From contig CAXXHC010000001.1 of the NCBI GenBank assembly GCA_963663525.2, forward strand, positions 1,612,001-1,676,000: a stretch of 64,000 nucleotides of DNA, written 5' to 3'. The notes beneath the pieces were generated by a model. The model had not been told where the DNA came from. It saw only the letters and a list, made by a program, of their open reading frames with translations, and ran no database searches. Below are positions 34,917 through 42,909 of this stretch, in pieces; positions within the stretch are counted from its first letter, which is position 1; the number at the start of each line of letters is the position of its first letter. A program made the translations under genes and the position numbers. This stretch comes from G963663525 sp963663525. Lineage in GTDB: Bacteria; Myxococcota_A; SURF-8; G963663525.

Positions 34917-35711
34917 TCACTGATCGTTGGGACGGAACAATTCGGGACGGAAAAACGTGGCGTTGACGGCCTGAGGCCGACCCGTGTTGTTTTCCACGAG
35001 ATCGAACTCCAGGATATCCTGCTTGGTCTTGATCCGCGCGAAGGCTTCGTTGCCGATGCTGTTGCCGTCCACGCTGAAATCGTTGATGTGCAGGAACACG
35101 TCCTCGCGGCGCTCTTCGGGTTTCAGGCCGGTTTGAATGGTGAGAAATCCGTAGCCTTTTTCCTCGTTGACGTGGTGCATGAAACCGCGCACGCGGGCTT
35201 CGTCGCTGGTGGGTAGCAGTCCGGGAAGCAGATAACCCGAAAAGAAGTTGTCCACCTCGGCGCGAAGATTCTGGCTTGTATTGGAAAACGAGAGCAAATC
35301 CACGCGCTTGCCACGGTTCTGCAAGGCGCGCACGAGGCGCAGGAAATCGCCGTCGCCGCTGCCAAGCAGGACGTAATCCAGGTTTTCGGCCTGTAAAAGG
35401 GCATCCACGGCGAGGTCGAGATCGGCGTTGGCCTTGGTTACGGTCTGGCCTTCGGCGTCGGTGTAGCGTTGCACGGGTTTGAGGGTCAGATGAAAACTCT
35501 CTCGGCGCACGGAATCACGGTATTCCGTTTTCTTTTTGCGGTACAGCGGATCGGTGACTTCCCGGTCCTTGTCGTAGGCCATATAGGCGTTGGCCCGTAA
35601 AATCGTGGCGTTCTGGGCTTCGACGAGTTGACGCACCACGCCGTAGCGCATCCCCCAGCCGCCGCAGCGGACCAGGTTTTCGGTATCGATAAAAATTCCG
35701 GCTTTAATCAT
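34917..35711 (-). CDS. NYN-domain nuclease fused to a cold-shock-like RNA-binding domain
   Basis: A 264-residue protein with a NYN (PIN-like, LabA-type) domain at about 1-165 and an S1/CSD-type beta-barrel at about 173-245. NYN acid residues are visible at Asp9 (FIDTENL), Asp97/Asp99 (ANADLDLAVD) and Asp120/Asp122 (GSGDGDF). The second domain has GFMHHVNEEKGYGFLTI and DVFLHINDF, the RNP-like strands of a cold-shock fold. NYN domains cleave RNA, and the added barrel probably binds it. ATG 35711 was chosen over the upstream GTG because GGAGG sits 8 nt before it and would lie inside the longer version. It stands alone. Confidence 0.85.
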   Translation of the reverse strand: MIKAGIFIDTENLVRCGGWGMRYGVVRQLVEAQNATILRANAYMAYDKDREVTDPLYRKKKTEYRDSVRRESFHLTLKPVQRYTDAEGQTVTKANADLDLAVDALLQAENLDYVLLGSGDGDFLRLVRALQNRGKRVDLLSFSNTSQNLRAEVDNFFSGYLLPGLLPTSDEARVRGFMHHVNEEKGYGFLTIQTGLKPEERREDVFLHINDFSVDGNSIGNEAFARIKTKQDILEFDLVENNTGRPQAVNATFFRPELFRPNDQ

Positions 35712-35835
35712 GTTAAAAACCTCCACGCTTCATTTTGAATAGACATTTCTGCAAGACTTCCAGACTCCCAATGCTCACGAGCGTACCAGAATTCGCCTTC
35801 CGAAACCAGCGAATTCACGGACCCTCCCAACGAAG

Positions 35836-36006
35836 GGTGCATCACAGGATATTGTCATTTCACTAAAATTGCATACCGCTCACTCCGAGTGCCGCCCTTA
35901 AGGGCGGTGTATCGAGGAGTAAATGGTATGGCTCGATACGATTTGCTTCGCAAATCACTCGCCATGAGCGGTTTTTTTGCGAAGTGACGATTTTTTGTGA
36001 TGCACC
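35836..36006. mobile_element. Family 2 element (GGTGCATCACA ends)
   Basis: Perfect 11-bp inverted ends GGTGCATCACA (35836-35846) and TGTGATGCACC (35996-36006). The flanks TCCCAACGAAG and TCCCGACGGAC agree at 8 of 11 positions, compatible with an old 11-bp target duplication. The interior holds hairpins (GCCGCCCTTAAGGGCGG, GATTTGCTTCGCAAATC) and differs from the interior at 38021-38220. The 390-bp gap shows no gene. Confidence 0.65.
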
Positions 36007-36101
36007 TCCCGACGGACGGGCGAATATCCCCCCTGAATACAAGGATTTTCATCCGAAAAAAGTCTTCCATCCATTTTCCGTATATGGGAGATCACGCCCG
36101 G

Positions 36102-37919
36102 TCAGTTTTCGACGAGGGATTCCATCGGCGAGAGATCCAACATGGCTCGCATTTCAGGTTCGAGTTCCCGAAACGCTCTTTCGACGTTCGGATCTCGGTT
36201 GGGATTGTACAGGTACACTCCCATCCAACGGTTGCGCAGAATCGTCGGTCCTTCGTAATCGGGCGAGACGAAAAGCGTGGAGATCTGTTCCTCTCCGCGC
36301 CGCCACTCCACAAGAATGCGGTAATTCGTTTCCTTGGAAATGCGCGAGAATCGGAAACCGTTCGAAAAGCCTTTGCGCCCCGAAAGCAGCGGTCCGAATG
36401 TTTTTAAAAGGCTCCCGAAAAGGCGAAGTCGCTGTTTTTCCAACTCCAAATCCCGATCCAGAGTCCGCTTGAAATCACGAATGGTACCGAGCGAATCTTC
36501 CGGCGTGGGTTTCTCCCACGATTCGAGGGCGGCTTGTTGCGTCGGAGAAGCCCCTCCGATGCGCCCGATGGCCTCGATGCCGTCGAGAATCTGCTGCTCG
36601 CTCAAATGCCGGGTGCGGTAGTTCAATCTCGGAGCATGGCGAGCGTGTTCCTCGATGAAATGCTCCATCGTTTTCATGTGGGTTTCGATGCCGAAGCGCT
36701 CCGGATCGAGAAACACCGGGGAGTACGGGTCCAGGAACATCGGCAACGCCCGGCAATGGGCACCCTTTTCCCGGCAAAGGTGCACAAGATCGAGCGTTCG
36801 AGATAAATCTTCCTGGGTTTCGAAGGGCAGGCCGAACGTAAAAAACAGGCTCGTTGAAATGCCGTGAGAATGGGCGCGGTCCAGTGTGTCGAGCAATTCC
36901 CGGTTCGTGTAATAAAAGCCTTTGTTGCGCCTTCGCACCTTTTCCGAGCCGCATTCCGGCGAAAGGATCAACAACGAATCTGCGGTGAAGGCTTCGGCAA
37001 AGCTTTTCATGAAACGGTCGTTGGGTAACGCCCAAGCCTCGAAAACCATGCGGAATTTCAGGTTTTTTGCGCGCACCTTCTCGAATAGTTCCGCATAGTA
37101 ATCGCCATACGGCTCCGGGTCGTAGCAGAGGCGCAGGGAACGCACGCCGTAATTGTAAAGAGTCTCGAAATCCCGTAGTACTTTTTCGTGGTCGAACAGA
37201 AAGTGTTTCGGGCGCTCGAACAGCCGTTTCTGTGCGGGTCGGCCTCCGCCGCAATGGGAGCACGACACCGGGCAGCCCCGTCCCGTTGTGTAGTAAAAAC
37301 AATTGGTTAGATCGTATATATCCTCGTCGAAAAACAGATATTTTTCGAAATAGTCTCGTGCGTCTTCCAAAAGATCCACTCGGACGTGACTGCTTTGCGA
37401 GGCATTCTCGGTCGAGCCGCAGTACCCGATCGGGTTGCAGGTCACTTCCCCTTCGCGACGCCAGCACAGGTTCGGAACGGATTCCAAAGGCACGCCGCCC
37501 CGGCACACGCTTTCGGCGAATGTCGCAAACGGCTGCTCTCCGTCTCCACGCACGACGGCATCCACGAAAGGAAAACGTTCGAGCAATTCCCGGTGGAAGG
37601 CGCTCGCCGTGTATCCCCCGAAAACGATGGAACTTTCCGGTAGGGCGTCTTTCGCGCGGCGGGCGACGTCGAGCACGTCGGCGATCTGGTAATGCCAGTG
37701 AAGGGAAAAACCGATTACTTTGGGGGAATGGGTTTTAAGGTAGCCTTCCAACGTGAAACGGGAATCATGCAGGGTTTTCAATCCGTAATGCACGATGCGG
37801 GTGGAAAAGCCTTCTCGGTCCAACGTATCTGCAATGGAAAACAGACCCGAGGGAAGGATGTAAATGGCCTGTAGCTCTTCTGGATGGATCTTCGGAACGT
37901 GTAAAAGCAAAATATCCAC
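36102..37919 (-). CDS. B12-binding-domain radical SAM protein
   Basis: A 605-residue protein with an N-terminal cobalamin-binding-like domain (about 1-165; VIGFSLHWHYQ, IVFGGYTASAF, VVRGDGEQPF) and a radical SAM domain with CPVSCSHC (CxxxCxxC) near residues 217-224. The C-terminal 170 residues are charged and unrecognised. Such enzymes methylate or rearrange natural products, lipids or cofactors; the substrate cannot be told. No ribosome-binding site is obvious at 37919. It is a single gene with family 2 elements on both sides (35836-36006 and 38021-38220). Confidence 0.85.
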   Translation of the reverse strand: MDILLLHVPKIHPEELQAIYILPSGLFSIADTLDREGFSTRIVHYGLKTLHDSRFTLEGYLKTHSPKVIGFSLHWHYQIADVLDVARRAKDALPESSIVFGGYTASAFHRELLERFPFVDAVVRGDGEQPFATFAESVCRGGVPLESVPNLCWRREGEVTCNPIGYCGSTENASQSSHVRVDLLEDARDYFEKYLFFDEDIYDLTNCFYYTTGRGCPVSCSHCGGGRPAQKRLFERPKHFLFDHEKVLRDFETLYNYGVRSLRLCYDPEPYGDYYAELFEKVRAKNLKFRMVFEAWALPNDRFMKSFAEAFTADSLLILSPECGSEKVRRRNKGFYYTNRELLDTLDRAHSHGISTSLFFTFGLPFETQEDLSRTLDLVHLCREKGAHCRALPMFLDPYSPVFLDPERFGIETHMKTMEHFIEEHARHAPRLNYRTRHLSEQQILDGIEAIGRIGGASPTQQAALESWEKPTPEDSLGTIRDFKRTLDRDLELEKQRLRLFGSLLKTFGPLLSGRKGFSNGFRFSRISKETNYRILVEWRRGEEQISTLFVSPDYEGPTILRNRWMGVYLYNPNRDPNVERAFRELEPEMRAMLDLSPMESLVEN

Positions 37920-38020
37920 GTTCCCCCCTTTTTGTTAAAATTACATATGATAGTGATTAATTGTTTCACAAATGCTTCCTTTTTGTCAAGCAGACCCAGT
38001 GTGTTAGCCTCCTGAAATGG

Positions 38021-38220
38021 GGTGCATCACAAGATATAGCGACTTTCGTAAAATCCTCTTTTTTCGTAGCGGCGAGGCGTAAGCCCGTCGTTTTTGCCTT
38101 TTGAAACTTGCTTTTATGCCCCCAATCTCCCTTTTCGGCGGGCTTACGCCTCGCCGCTACAACCAAACGAATGAAAGCTTCAATATCATTGGGCATATTC
38201 GCTACATCTTGTGATGCACC
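38021..38220. mobile_element. Complete family 2 element with 11-bp target duplication
   Basis: 22-bp ends (38021-38042, 38199-38220) beginning GGTGCATCACAAGAT are inverted repeats with one mismatch. TCCTGAAATGG directly flanks both sides (38010-38020 and 38221-38231). Inside, TGTAGCGGCGAGGCGTAAG-type arms form a large hairpin around a 50-bp loop. The right half matches 25080-25185. Confidence 0.8.
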
Positions 38221-38229
38221 TCCTGAAAT

Positions 38230-38443
38230 GGGCGGAAATTAAAATAGTGCAAAATATTTCGGAAGCAATTGCAACATATTGAAATCATAAGACTTATTTC
38301 CCCTCTCCCTTGAGGGAGAGGGTCAGGGTGAGGGCGTCAAAAACTTTCCCTCACCCGGTGCTGAAGCACCAGCCTCTCCCAGTGGGAGAGGCACTTGGAC
38401 CCTTCAGGTCCATCCTGAATCCGCACTAAAAAAATGTCCGCCC
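38230..38443. mobile_element. Family 1 element next to the family 2 insertion
   Basis: The left end GGGCGGAAATTAAAATAGTG (from 38230) and right end (GCACTAAAAAAATGTCCGCC, to 38443) are inverted repeats. The interior is the hairpin-rich block in the opposite orientation to 25272-25384. No target duplication is visible. The left tip overlaps the 11-bp duplication made by the neighbouring family 2 element, which must have inserted later. Confidence 0.7.
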
Positions 38444-38464
38444 CACAACACCTGCATCCCCGTA

Positions 38465-38494
38465 TTGCCTTTTTCGTTTGCTTGTTGGTATGAT
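38465..38494 (+). promoter_or_regulatory. Putative promoter of the thiolase-like operon
   Basis: TTGCCT (38465-38470), 18-bp spacer and TATGAT (38489-38494), about 120 bp before the start codon. It lies just outside the family 1 element. Confidence 0.35.
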
Positions 38495-38613
38495 ACACTT
38501 CGTATATTGATTTAAGGGGACGAGGCTACCCGGCCTTTGAGGCAGGATGAGTTCGTTCTTTTACCCTTGTGGCGCGGAATATCCGACCGCCGGTTGTGAA
38601 CCGGGAGGAATAC

Positions 38614-39774
38614 ATGAACGATGTTGTATTGGTTGCCGCACGACGTTCGGCCATCGGACAGCCGAAAACGGGTTGCTGGAGTAACTGCCGCCCGGACGAC
38701 TTGCTCACCGGAATCCTGATTGGAACTCTGGAAAGCCTTCCGGGGCTGAATACCAAGGATATCGGGCGGTTTTTCGTCGGTTGCGCATTGCAGGAAGGCG
38801 AACAGGGAATGAACCTCGCCCGAACCTGCACCATCGCAGCCGGTCTGCCCAAGCAGGTATTTTCGGCGACGATCAACAGCCTGGACTGCTCTTCGATGTC
38901 CGCGCTCGAATACGCCTACCTTGCCATTGCGGCGGGCGGCGAGCGCATCGCCCTGGCCGGTGGCGTGGAGTCCATGAGCCGCATTCCCATCGGAGGATGG
39001 AACCCGAGCCCCTCCCCGCGCCTGATGGATGTCTATCCCGAAGCCTATATCCCGGCGGGGATTGCCGCTGAAAACCTGGCAAGACGCTTCGGAATCACGC
39101 GGGAAGAACAGGACGCCTACGCCCGTTTCAGCTATCTCAAAGCGGATCATGCCAGAGAGGAAGGCTTTTTCGACGCCGAAATCCTGCCGTTTTCCCGAAT
39201 CTGCGACACGAGCAACCGAGACCCGATAGGCCGGGACGATATCATCGACCACGCCTCGCCGGACGACCTGGAAGATTTTCAGCCCGCGTTCCTCGCGGGC
39301 GGCACCGTCACACGCGGCAACAGCGCCCCGTACTGCGATGGCGCGGCAGTGCTCATCCTGACCGAGGAAACCTACGCCCGCGAGCACGACCTCCCCATCG
39401 TAGCGAAAGTCAAAGGTTTCGCCACCGCCGGAGCCCCCGCCGAATATATGGGGTTGAGCGCCAGCGAGTCGCTGGCCGAAGTGCTTGTGCGCCACGGAGT
39501 CGAAATCTCCGAGGCGGGACCGATCGAGTTGCACGAAACCAGCGCCGCCCAGGTGCTGGCCTGTCTGATGGAACTCGGCCTCGATCCCGACGATCGCCGA
39601 CTGAATGCCTGCGGCGGCGGTATCGCCCTTGGAAACGGGTTGGGCAGCACCGGGGCGCGGCTCGTCGTCACATTGGCCCACAGGCTGGCACGGGAGGATG
39701 CGGGACGGTACGGGGTGGCTGCGCTTCCCGCCATTGGCGGTATGGGATCGGCAGTACTGCTGGAAAAACCATGA
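38614..39774 (+). CDS. Thiolase-family protein lacking two of three catalytic residues
   Basis: A 386-residue thiolase-fold protein. ATG 38614 follows GGGAGGAA (38603-38610). The nucleophile Cys92 (NSLDCSSMSA) is kept. The NEAF motif reads HETS. The usual GHPxGxSG reads GNGLGSTG, so the catalytic His is Asn341. The C-terminal CIGGGMG reads AIGGMG, so the second Cys is Ala373. The rest aligns along the full length of acetyl-CoA acetyltransferases. A normal thiolase reaction is therefore doubtful; acyl transfer through Cys92 alone or a binding role remains possible. It is first of three tightly linked genes. Confidence 0.85.
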   Translation: MNDVVLVAARRSAIGQPKTGCWSNCRPDDLLTGILIGTLESLPGLNTKDIGRFFVGCALQEGEQGMNLARTCTIAAGLPKQVFSATINSLDCSSMSALEYAYLAIAAGGERIALAGGVESMSRIPIGGWNPSPSPRLMDVYPEAYIPAGIAAENLARRFGITREEQDAYARFSYLKADHAREEGFFDAEILPFSRICDTSNRDPIGRDDIIDHASPDDLEDFQPAFLAGGTVTRGNSAPYCDGAAVLILTEETYAREHDLPIVAKVKGFATAGAPAEYMGLSASESLAEVLVRHGVEISEAGPIELHETSAAQVLACLMELGLDPDDRRLNACGGGIALGNGLGSTGARLVVTLAHRLAREDAGRYGVAALPAIGGMGSAVLLEKP

Positions 39775-39796
39775 TTTGCGGGAAAGGGCCGATGCC

Positions 39797-40780
39797 ATGA
39801 CAACCGTCCTGGAAAATGCGACCGTCTACCTTGAACGCGAATTCGCCCGCCTGCTGAATCTCGGGGGCCACGTCGCCGGGTTGTGCTTCAATGCCACTTC
39901 GGACGACCAAAGCGTTCCCGTGGGTCTGGAAGAGCTGTCGTTTTTGAACGAAGCCATCGATACATGCAAGGAAAAGCGCGTCAACGGGCTGGTTCTTTTA
40001 GCAGAAAACGGAGTATTTCCCGACACTTCGCCCGAGTTGACGCAAGAGCTGGCATGTTCCGGATCCCGCGAAAAAATCGAACAATTCGTGCAAAACGTGC
40101 AACAAACGATGCTTGCATTCAAATACGCAGCGTTTCCCGTGGTCGTCGCCGTGGAGAAAGAGGCCGTGGGGCTTGGCTGCACGCTGGCGTTGAACTGCGA
40201 TAAAATCTGCACAAGAACCGATACCAACCTGGGCTATGCCGATCTGAAACGCGGCACGATCCCGATCGGTGGGGGAGCCATCCAGTTGATGATGAAGTTC
40301 GCCGCCACGGCGACCGTTGGTGGTCCCTTCGCCTACGCGCGACAGGTCTTCGAAACGCTGTTCGACATCGGCGTCGCCCGAAACGCCAAAGAGGCCTCCG
40401 ACGCAGGATACCTGACCCGCTCGGATGCGGTGGCCGGTCCCGGCGACGATCTCCTGGATCTCGCCACTACGGCAACGCTGCAGATTTTCCACAACGGCTA
40501 TCATCCGCCGCCAAGCCACCGGCTCGACCTTCCCGGTGCGGGAGGAAGCCTGGCCATGGCGCTGGAACTCGACGCCCGCGCCCAACGGGGAGAGCTTGCC
40601 GCCGACCGTCTGGAACTCGGCAAGCGGCTGGCTCAGTTTCTCTGCGGTGAGAAAAGGCGCATCCCGGATGGACAAACCGAAGACGAGCTGCTGGCCCTGG
40701 AATGCAGGATTTTCTGCGAATTCCTGCTTGGAAAAGAAACGGGCGGACAAGAACCGGTAGCGACCGACAAACCCTCCTGA
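39797..40780 (+). CDS. Crotonase-family protein without catalytic glutamates
   Basis: A 327-residue protein like the C-terminal enoyl-CoA hydratase part of FadN-type 3-hydroxyacyl-CoA dehydrogenases, including the trailing helical region (NGYHPPPSH...LGKRLAQFLCGEKRRIPDGQ...LECRIFCEFLLGK). The dehydrogenase domain is absent. The two hydratase glutamates, 20 residues apart in the family, are Thr129 (GLGCTLAL) and Asp149 (GYADLKRGTIP). The oxyanion-hole Gly positions appear kept. It starts 22 bp after the thiolase-like gene. Hydration is unlikely; another CoA-ester reaction or a structural partner role is possible. Confidence 0.82.
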   Translation: MTTVLENATVYLEREFARLLNLGGHVAGLCFNATSDDQSVPVGLEELSFLNEAIDTCKEKRVNGLVLLAENGVFPDTSPELTQELACSGSREKIEQFVQNVQQTMLAFKYAAFPVVVAVEKEAVGLGCTLALNCDKICTRTDTNLGYADLKRGTIPIGGGAIQLMMKFAATATVGGPFAYARQVFETLFDIGVARNAKEASDAGYLTRSDAVAGPGDDLLDLATTATLQIFHNGYHPPPSHRLDLPGAGGSLAMALELDARAQRGELAADRLELGKRLAQFLCGEKRRIPDGQTEDELLALECRIFCEFLLGKETGGQEPVATDKPS

Positions 40781-40789
40781 GAACATACG

Positions 40790-41533
40790 ATGAGCACCCA
40801 CTTTCTCGCCGCCGGTTTCGATGTCACCACTCCCCATGAATTGAAAAAACTGGCCCATCAAGCCATTTCAAAAGGGAAATTATACCAGGGTACGCGCAAG
40901 ACGCTGGGCGGTGCGGCGTTCGAATGGGACGCCGGACGCGGCTTGCATGTCTGGGTTGTCGCCGGTTCCGAACCCGGAGGTTTCGAGGACGAACCGACCA
41001 TAGTTTCCTGCCAGGCCGGGTACGTCAGCGAACATACGATGACCGTTCCCGCCTACCGCCTCGAAAAGCATCCCGAAAACCCCGGCGAAGTCGTCGCCGT
41101 GCTGCGCACCGAAAAGGGCGTGTTCCGCTGCTCGCTGCTCAACCTGTGGGCGCACCGCGACCTTCCTACCGCCGGAGTAGACCTGGAACTCGCCGTGGCG
41201 GGATTCGTATTGGAAACCGACGATATAGACGATGAGCCGGTGATCCGCCTCAAAGAGGATGCCGAAGGGCAGGTGAGCTCCAACGAATCGTTTCTCGTAT
41301 CCCTGGATCGGGACTGTCACCACAAGGTGGCGGGGCGCGTCCTGGAAATCGCGCCTTTTGCCAACTTCCACACGGGCGGTCTTCTGGAACGCTGGCGGCT
41401 GGGGATCGCGGGAATGCAACTCGACCTCGTGGCCCCTGCGGAGATGCGCCCCGCACGAATGACCGAGGGATACCGTCTCGAAGCCTTGTGCTGGCTGCAC
41501 GGTTTCATCACGGGAAATCCGTCGAAACGATAA
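40790..41533 (+). CDS. Unknown protein linked to the thiolase/crotonase pair
   Basis: This 247-residue cytoplasmic protein has no signal peptide or membrane helix and was not recognised. It starts 9 bp after the crotonase-like gene, so translational coupling is likely. Predicted features are beta-rich: HVWVVAGSEPGGFEDEPTIVS, HTMTVPAYRLEKHPENPGEVVAVL and LNLWAHRDLPTAGVDLELAVAG. A single compact domain is likely. Its place suggests it works with the two altered CoA-ester enzymes. Confidence 0.75.
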   Translation: MSTHFLAAGFDVTTPHELKKLAHQAISKGKLYQGTRKTLGGAAFEWDAGRGLHVWVVAGSEPGGFEDEPTIVSCQAGYVSEHTMTVPAYRLEKHPENPGEVVAVLRTEKGVFRCSLLNLWAHRDLPTAGVDLELAVAGFVLETDDIDDEPVIRLKEDAEGQVSSNESFLVSLDRDCHHKVAGRVLEIAPFANFHTGGLLERWRLGIAGMQLDLVAPAEMRPARMTEGYRLEALCWLHGFITGNPSKR

Positions 41534-41633
41534 AACGACATAGAATCATTCCTCCACTGGAAAACGGCGCGTGGGTAGTGTATAAAGAGTAGAAGAAAAT
41601 CGCCCATTCGAATCTCTAAAAAGGAAAACCGCC

Positions 41634-42371
41634 ATGGACGAGTACCCTCCTTCCAATGCTTCCCAGGAACCGAGCGCCTCGATTCCCAACCCGCCGCCTT
41701 TCCAGGTGCAGCGCCCGGATTTGTCCGTCGGAGTCTGTTTCGCCGGCGGGTGGGACTTTTTCAAATCGCGAACCGGCCTGGTGTATGGGGTGATCCTTGC
41801 CGAACTCGTGTTTGTCGGAGCGATGATACTTCTCGGGAACGTGGCCGGTCCCGATGCAAAAGCGGAGCCCTTCGCGCATATGGGATGGCAGCAGATCATC
41901 AACTACCTTTTCGTTCCCTTGCATGTGGGACCGACGGTTCTGCTGGTTCGGGCGATGCGGGGCGAGGTTCCCGACGGCATGTACATCTTTTCGGGACTGA
42001 AACGCTTTTTCGGACTGATCCTCGTATCCATCCTCATGCAAATCGTCGTCGTGTTGGGACTGATGCTGCTGATCGTTCCCGGCATCATCCTGGGACTGGG
42101 CCTGCAGTTCTCCTCCCTGATGATGGTGGATTACGGCATGGGCGTACGGGAGTCGCTGGAAAAATCGTGGGAAATGATGTCAGGTTACAAGTGGCCGTTT
42201 TTCCTGCTGATTCTGGCACTGGCCCTTTTGAACATTTTAGGAATGCTGGCCCTGGGTATCGGCCTGCTCGTTACGGCGCCACTTACGATGGCCATTACCA
42301 TGTATTTTTACACGGCGCTTGCCTCCTCCCACTTCGGCATACCGCAAAACCGTCCCGGAGAACGGATGTAA
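41634..42371 (+). CDS. Multi-pass membrane protein (YciC/GPDP membrane-domain type)
   Basis: A 245-residue protein with a Pro/Ser-rich N-terminus and about five hydrophobic segments (near 50-70, 85-105, 120-155, 180-205 and 205-230). The pattern IVPGIILGLGLQFSSLMMVDYGMGVRESLEKSWEMMSG is typical of the YciC-like/glycerophosphodiester-phosphodiesterase membrane domain. The function of such stand-alone domains is unknown. AAGGA precedes the ATG. It is 100 bp after the unknown gene at 40790 and may be read from the same promoter. Confidence 0.75.
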   Translation: MDEYPPSNASQEPSASIPNPPPFQVQRPDLSVGVCFAGGWDFFKSRTGLVYGVILAELVFVGAMILLGNVAGPDAKAEPFAHMGWQQIINYLFVPLHVGPTVLLVRAMRGEVPDGMYIFSGLKRFFGLILVSILMQIVVVLGLMLLIVPGIILGLGLQFSSLMMVDYGMGVRESLEKSWEMMSGYKWPFFLLILALALLNILGMLALGIGLLVTAPLTMAITMYFYTALASSHFGIPQNRPGERM

Positions 42372-42438
42372 TAGCCCGACACCTAGCCCGGAAAATTCAT
42401 GAAAACCCGCTACGACTTGAAAACTCTCGATCTTTCAC

Positions 42439-42674
42439 TCGTTCCGACGATTTTTCATGGTTTTGATGAGTGATGCACTCCTTAACCCGCATTATTCATG
42501 AAGAATCTACTGCGACTTGAAAATCCTCGATCTTTCACTCGTTTCCCGATTTTCATCCTCGACAGACTGTAAAGTATGCCTGCGGGTGAAAAGCGGTCCA
42601 ACTTCATGAAATATCTTCGGTTTTCTGCGTCTCGCTACGATCCTCATGAATAATGCGGGTTAAATCACCCGTGA
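42439..42674. repeat. Second copy of the 9206-9271 sequence, split by an insertion
   Basis: CACTCGTTCCGACGATTTTT and TTTTGATGAGTGATG (42439-42481) and AATCACCCGTGACGAC (42662 onward) match 9206-9271 on either side of the insertion 42486-42659. The 47 bp before it (TTCATGAAAACCCGC...) resemble the left end of the inserted element. The 538-bp gap shows no gene; a lone TATAAT (42725-42730) may serve the next gene. Confidence 0.65.
42486..42659. mobile_element. TTAA-flanked MITE-like element nested in another repeat
   Basis: The 174-bp element has perfect 16-bp inverted ends CCCGCATTATTCATGA. It is flanked by TTAA on both sides (42482-42485, 42660-42663). The uninterrupted relative at 9206-9271 has one TTAA at the same place. 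The interior is similar to 10358-10524 in reverse. Confidence 0.85.
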
Positions 42675-42909
42675 CGACCCGATTCAAAACTCATCCCATG
42701 GTACAAAAAAGCGGGAATTTTTCATATAATCCAGTACAATCCGCATCCGTTCGGGTACAATACGATGGTTTTGTACACGATTGGATCCCTCCAGCTTGAC
42801 ATTGCCAAAATCCCGAAGTACATGACTCAAGTTTGGCTGAAAAGCCACTCGCGAACTGGGTATTTGACTTTGAACGAATTGTAGGTTTTTTAAAAAAAAA
42901 GGAGCAATC

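Noticed and set aside
38614..39774. Pseudogene call for the thiolase-like gene
   Set aside because: The frame is intact, has a strong ribosome-binding site and is tightly linked to two other intact genes; altered function is more likely than decay.
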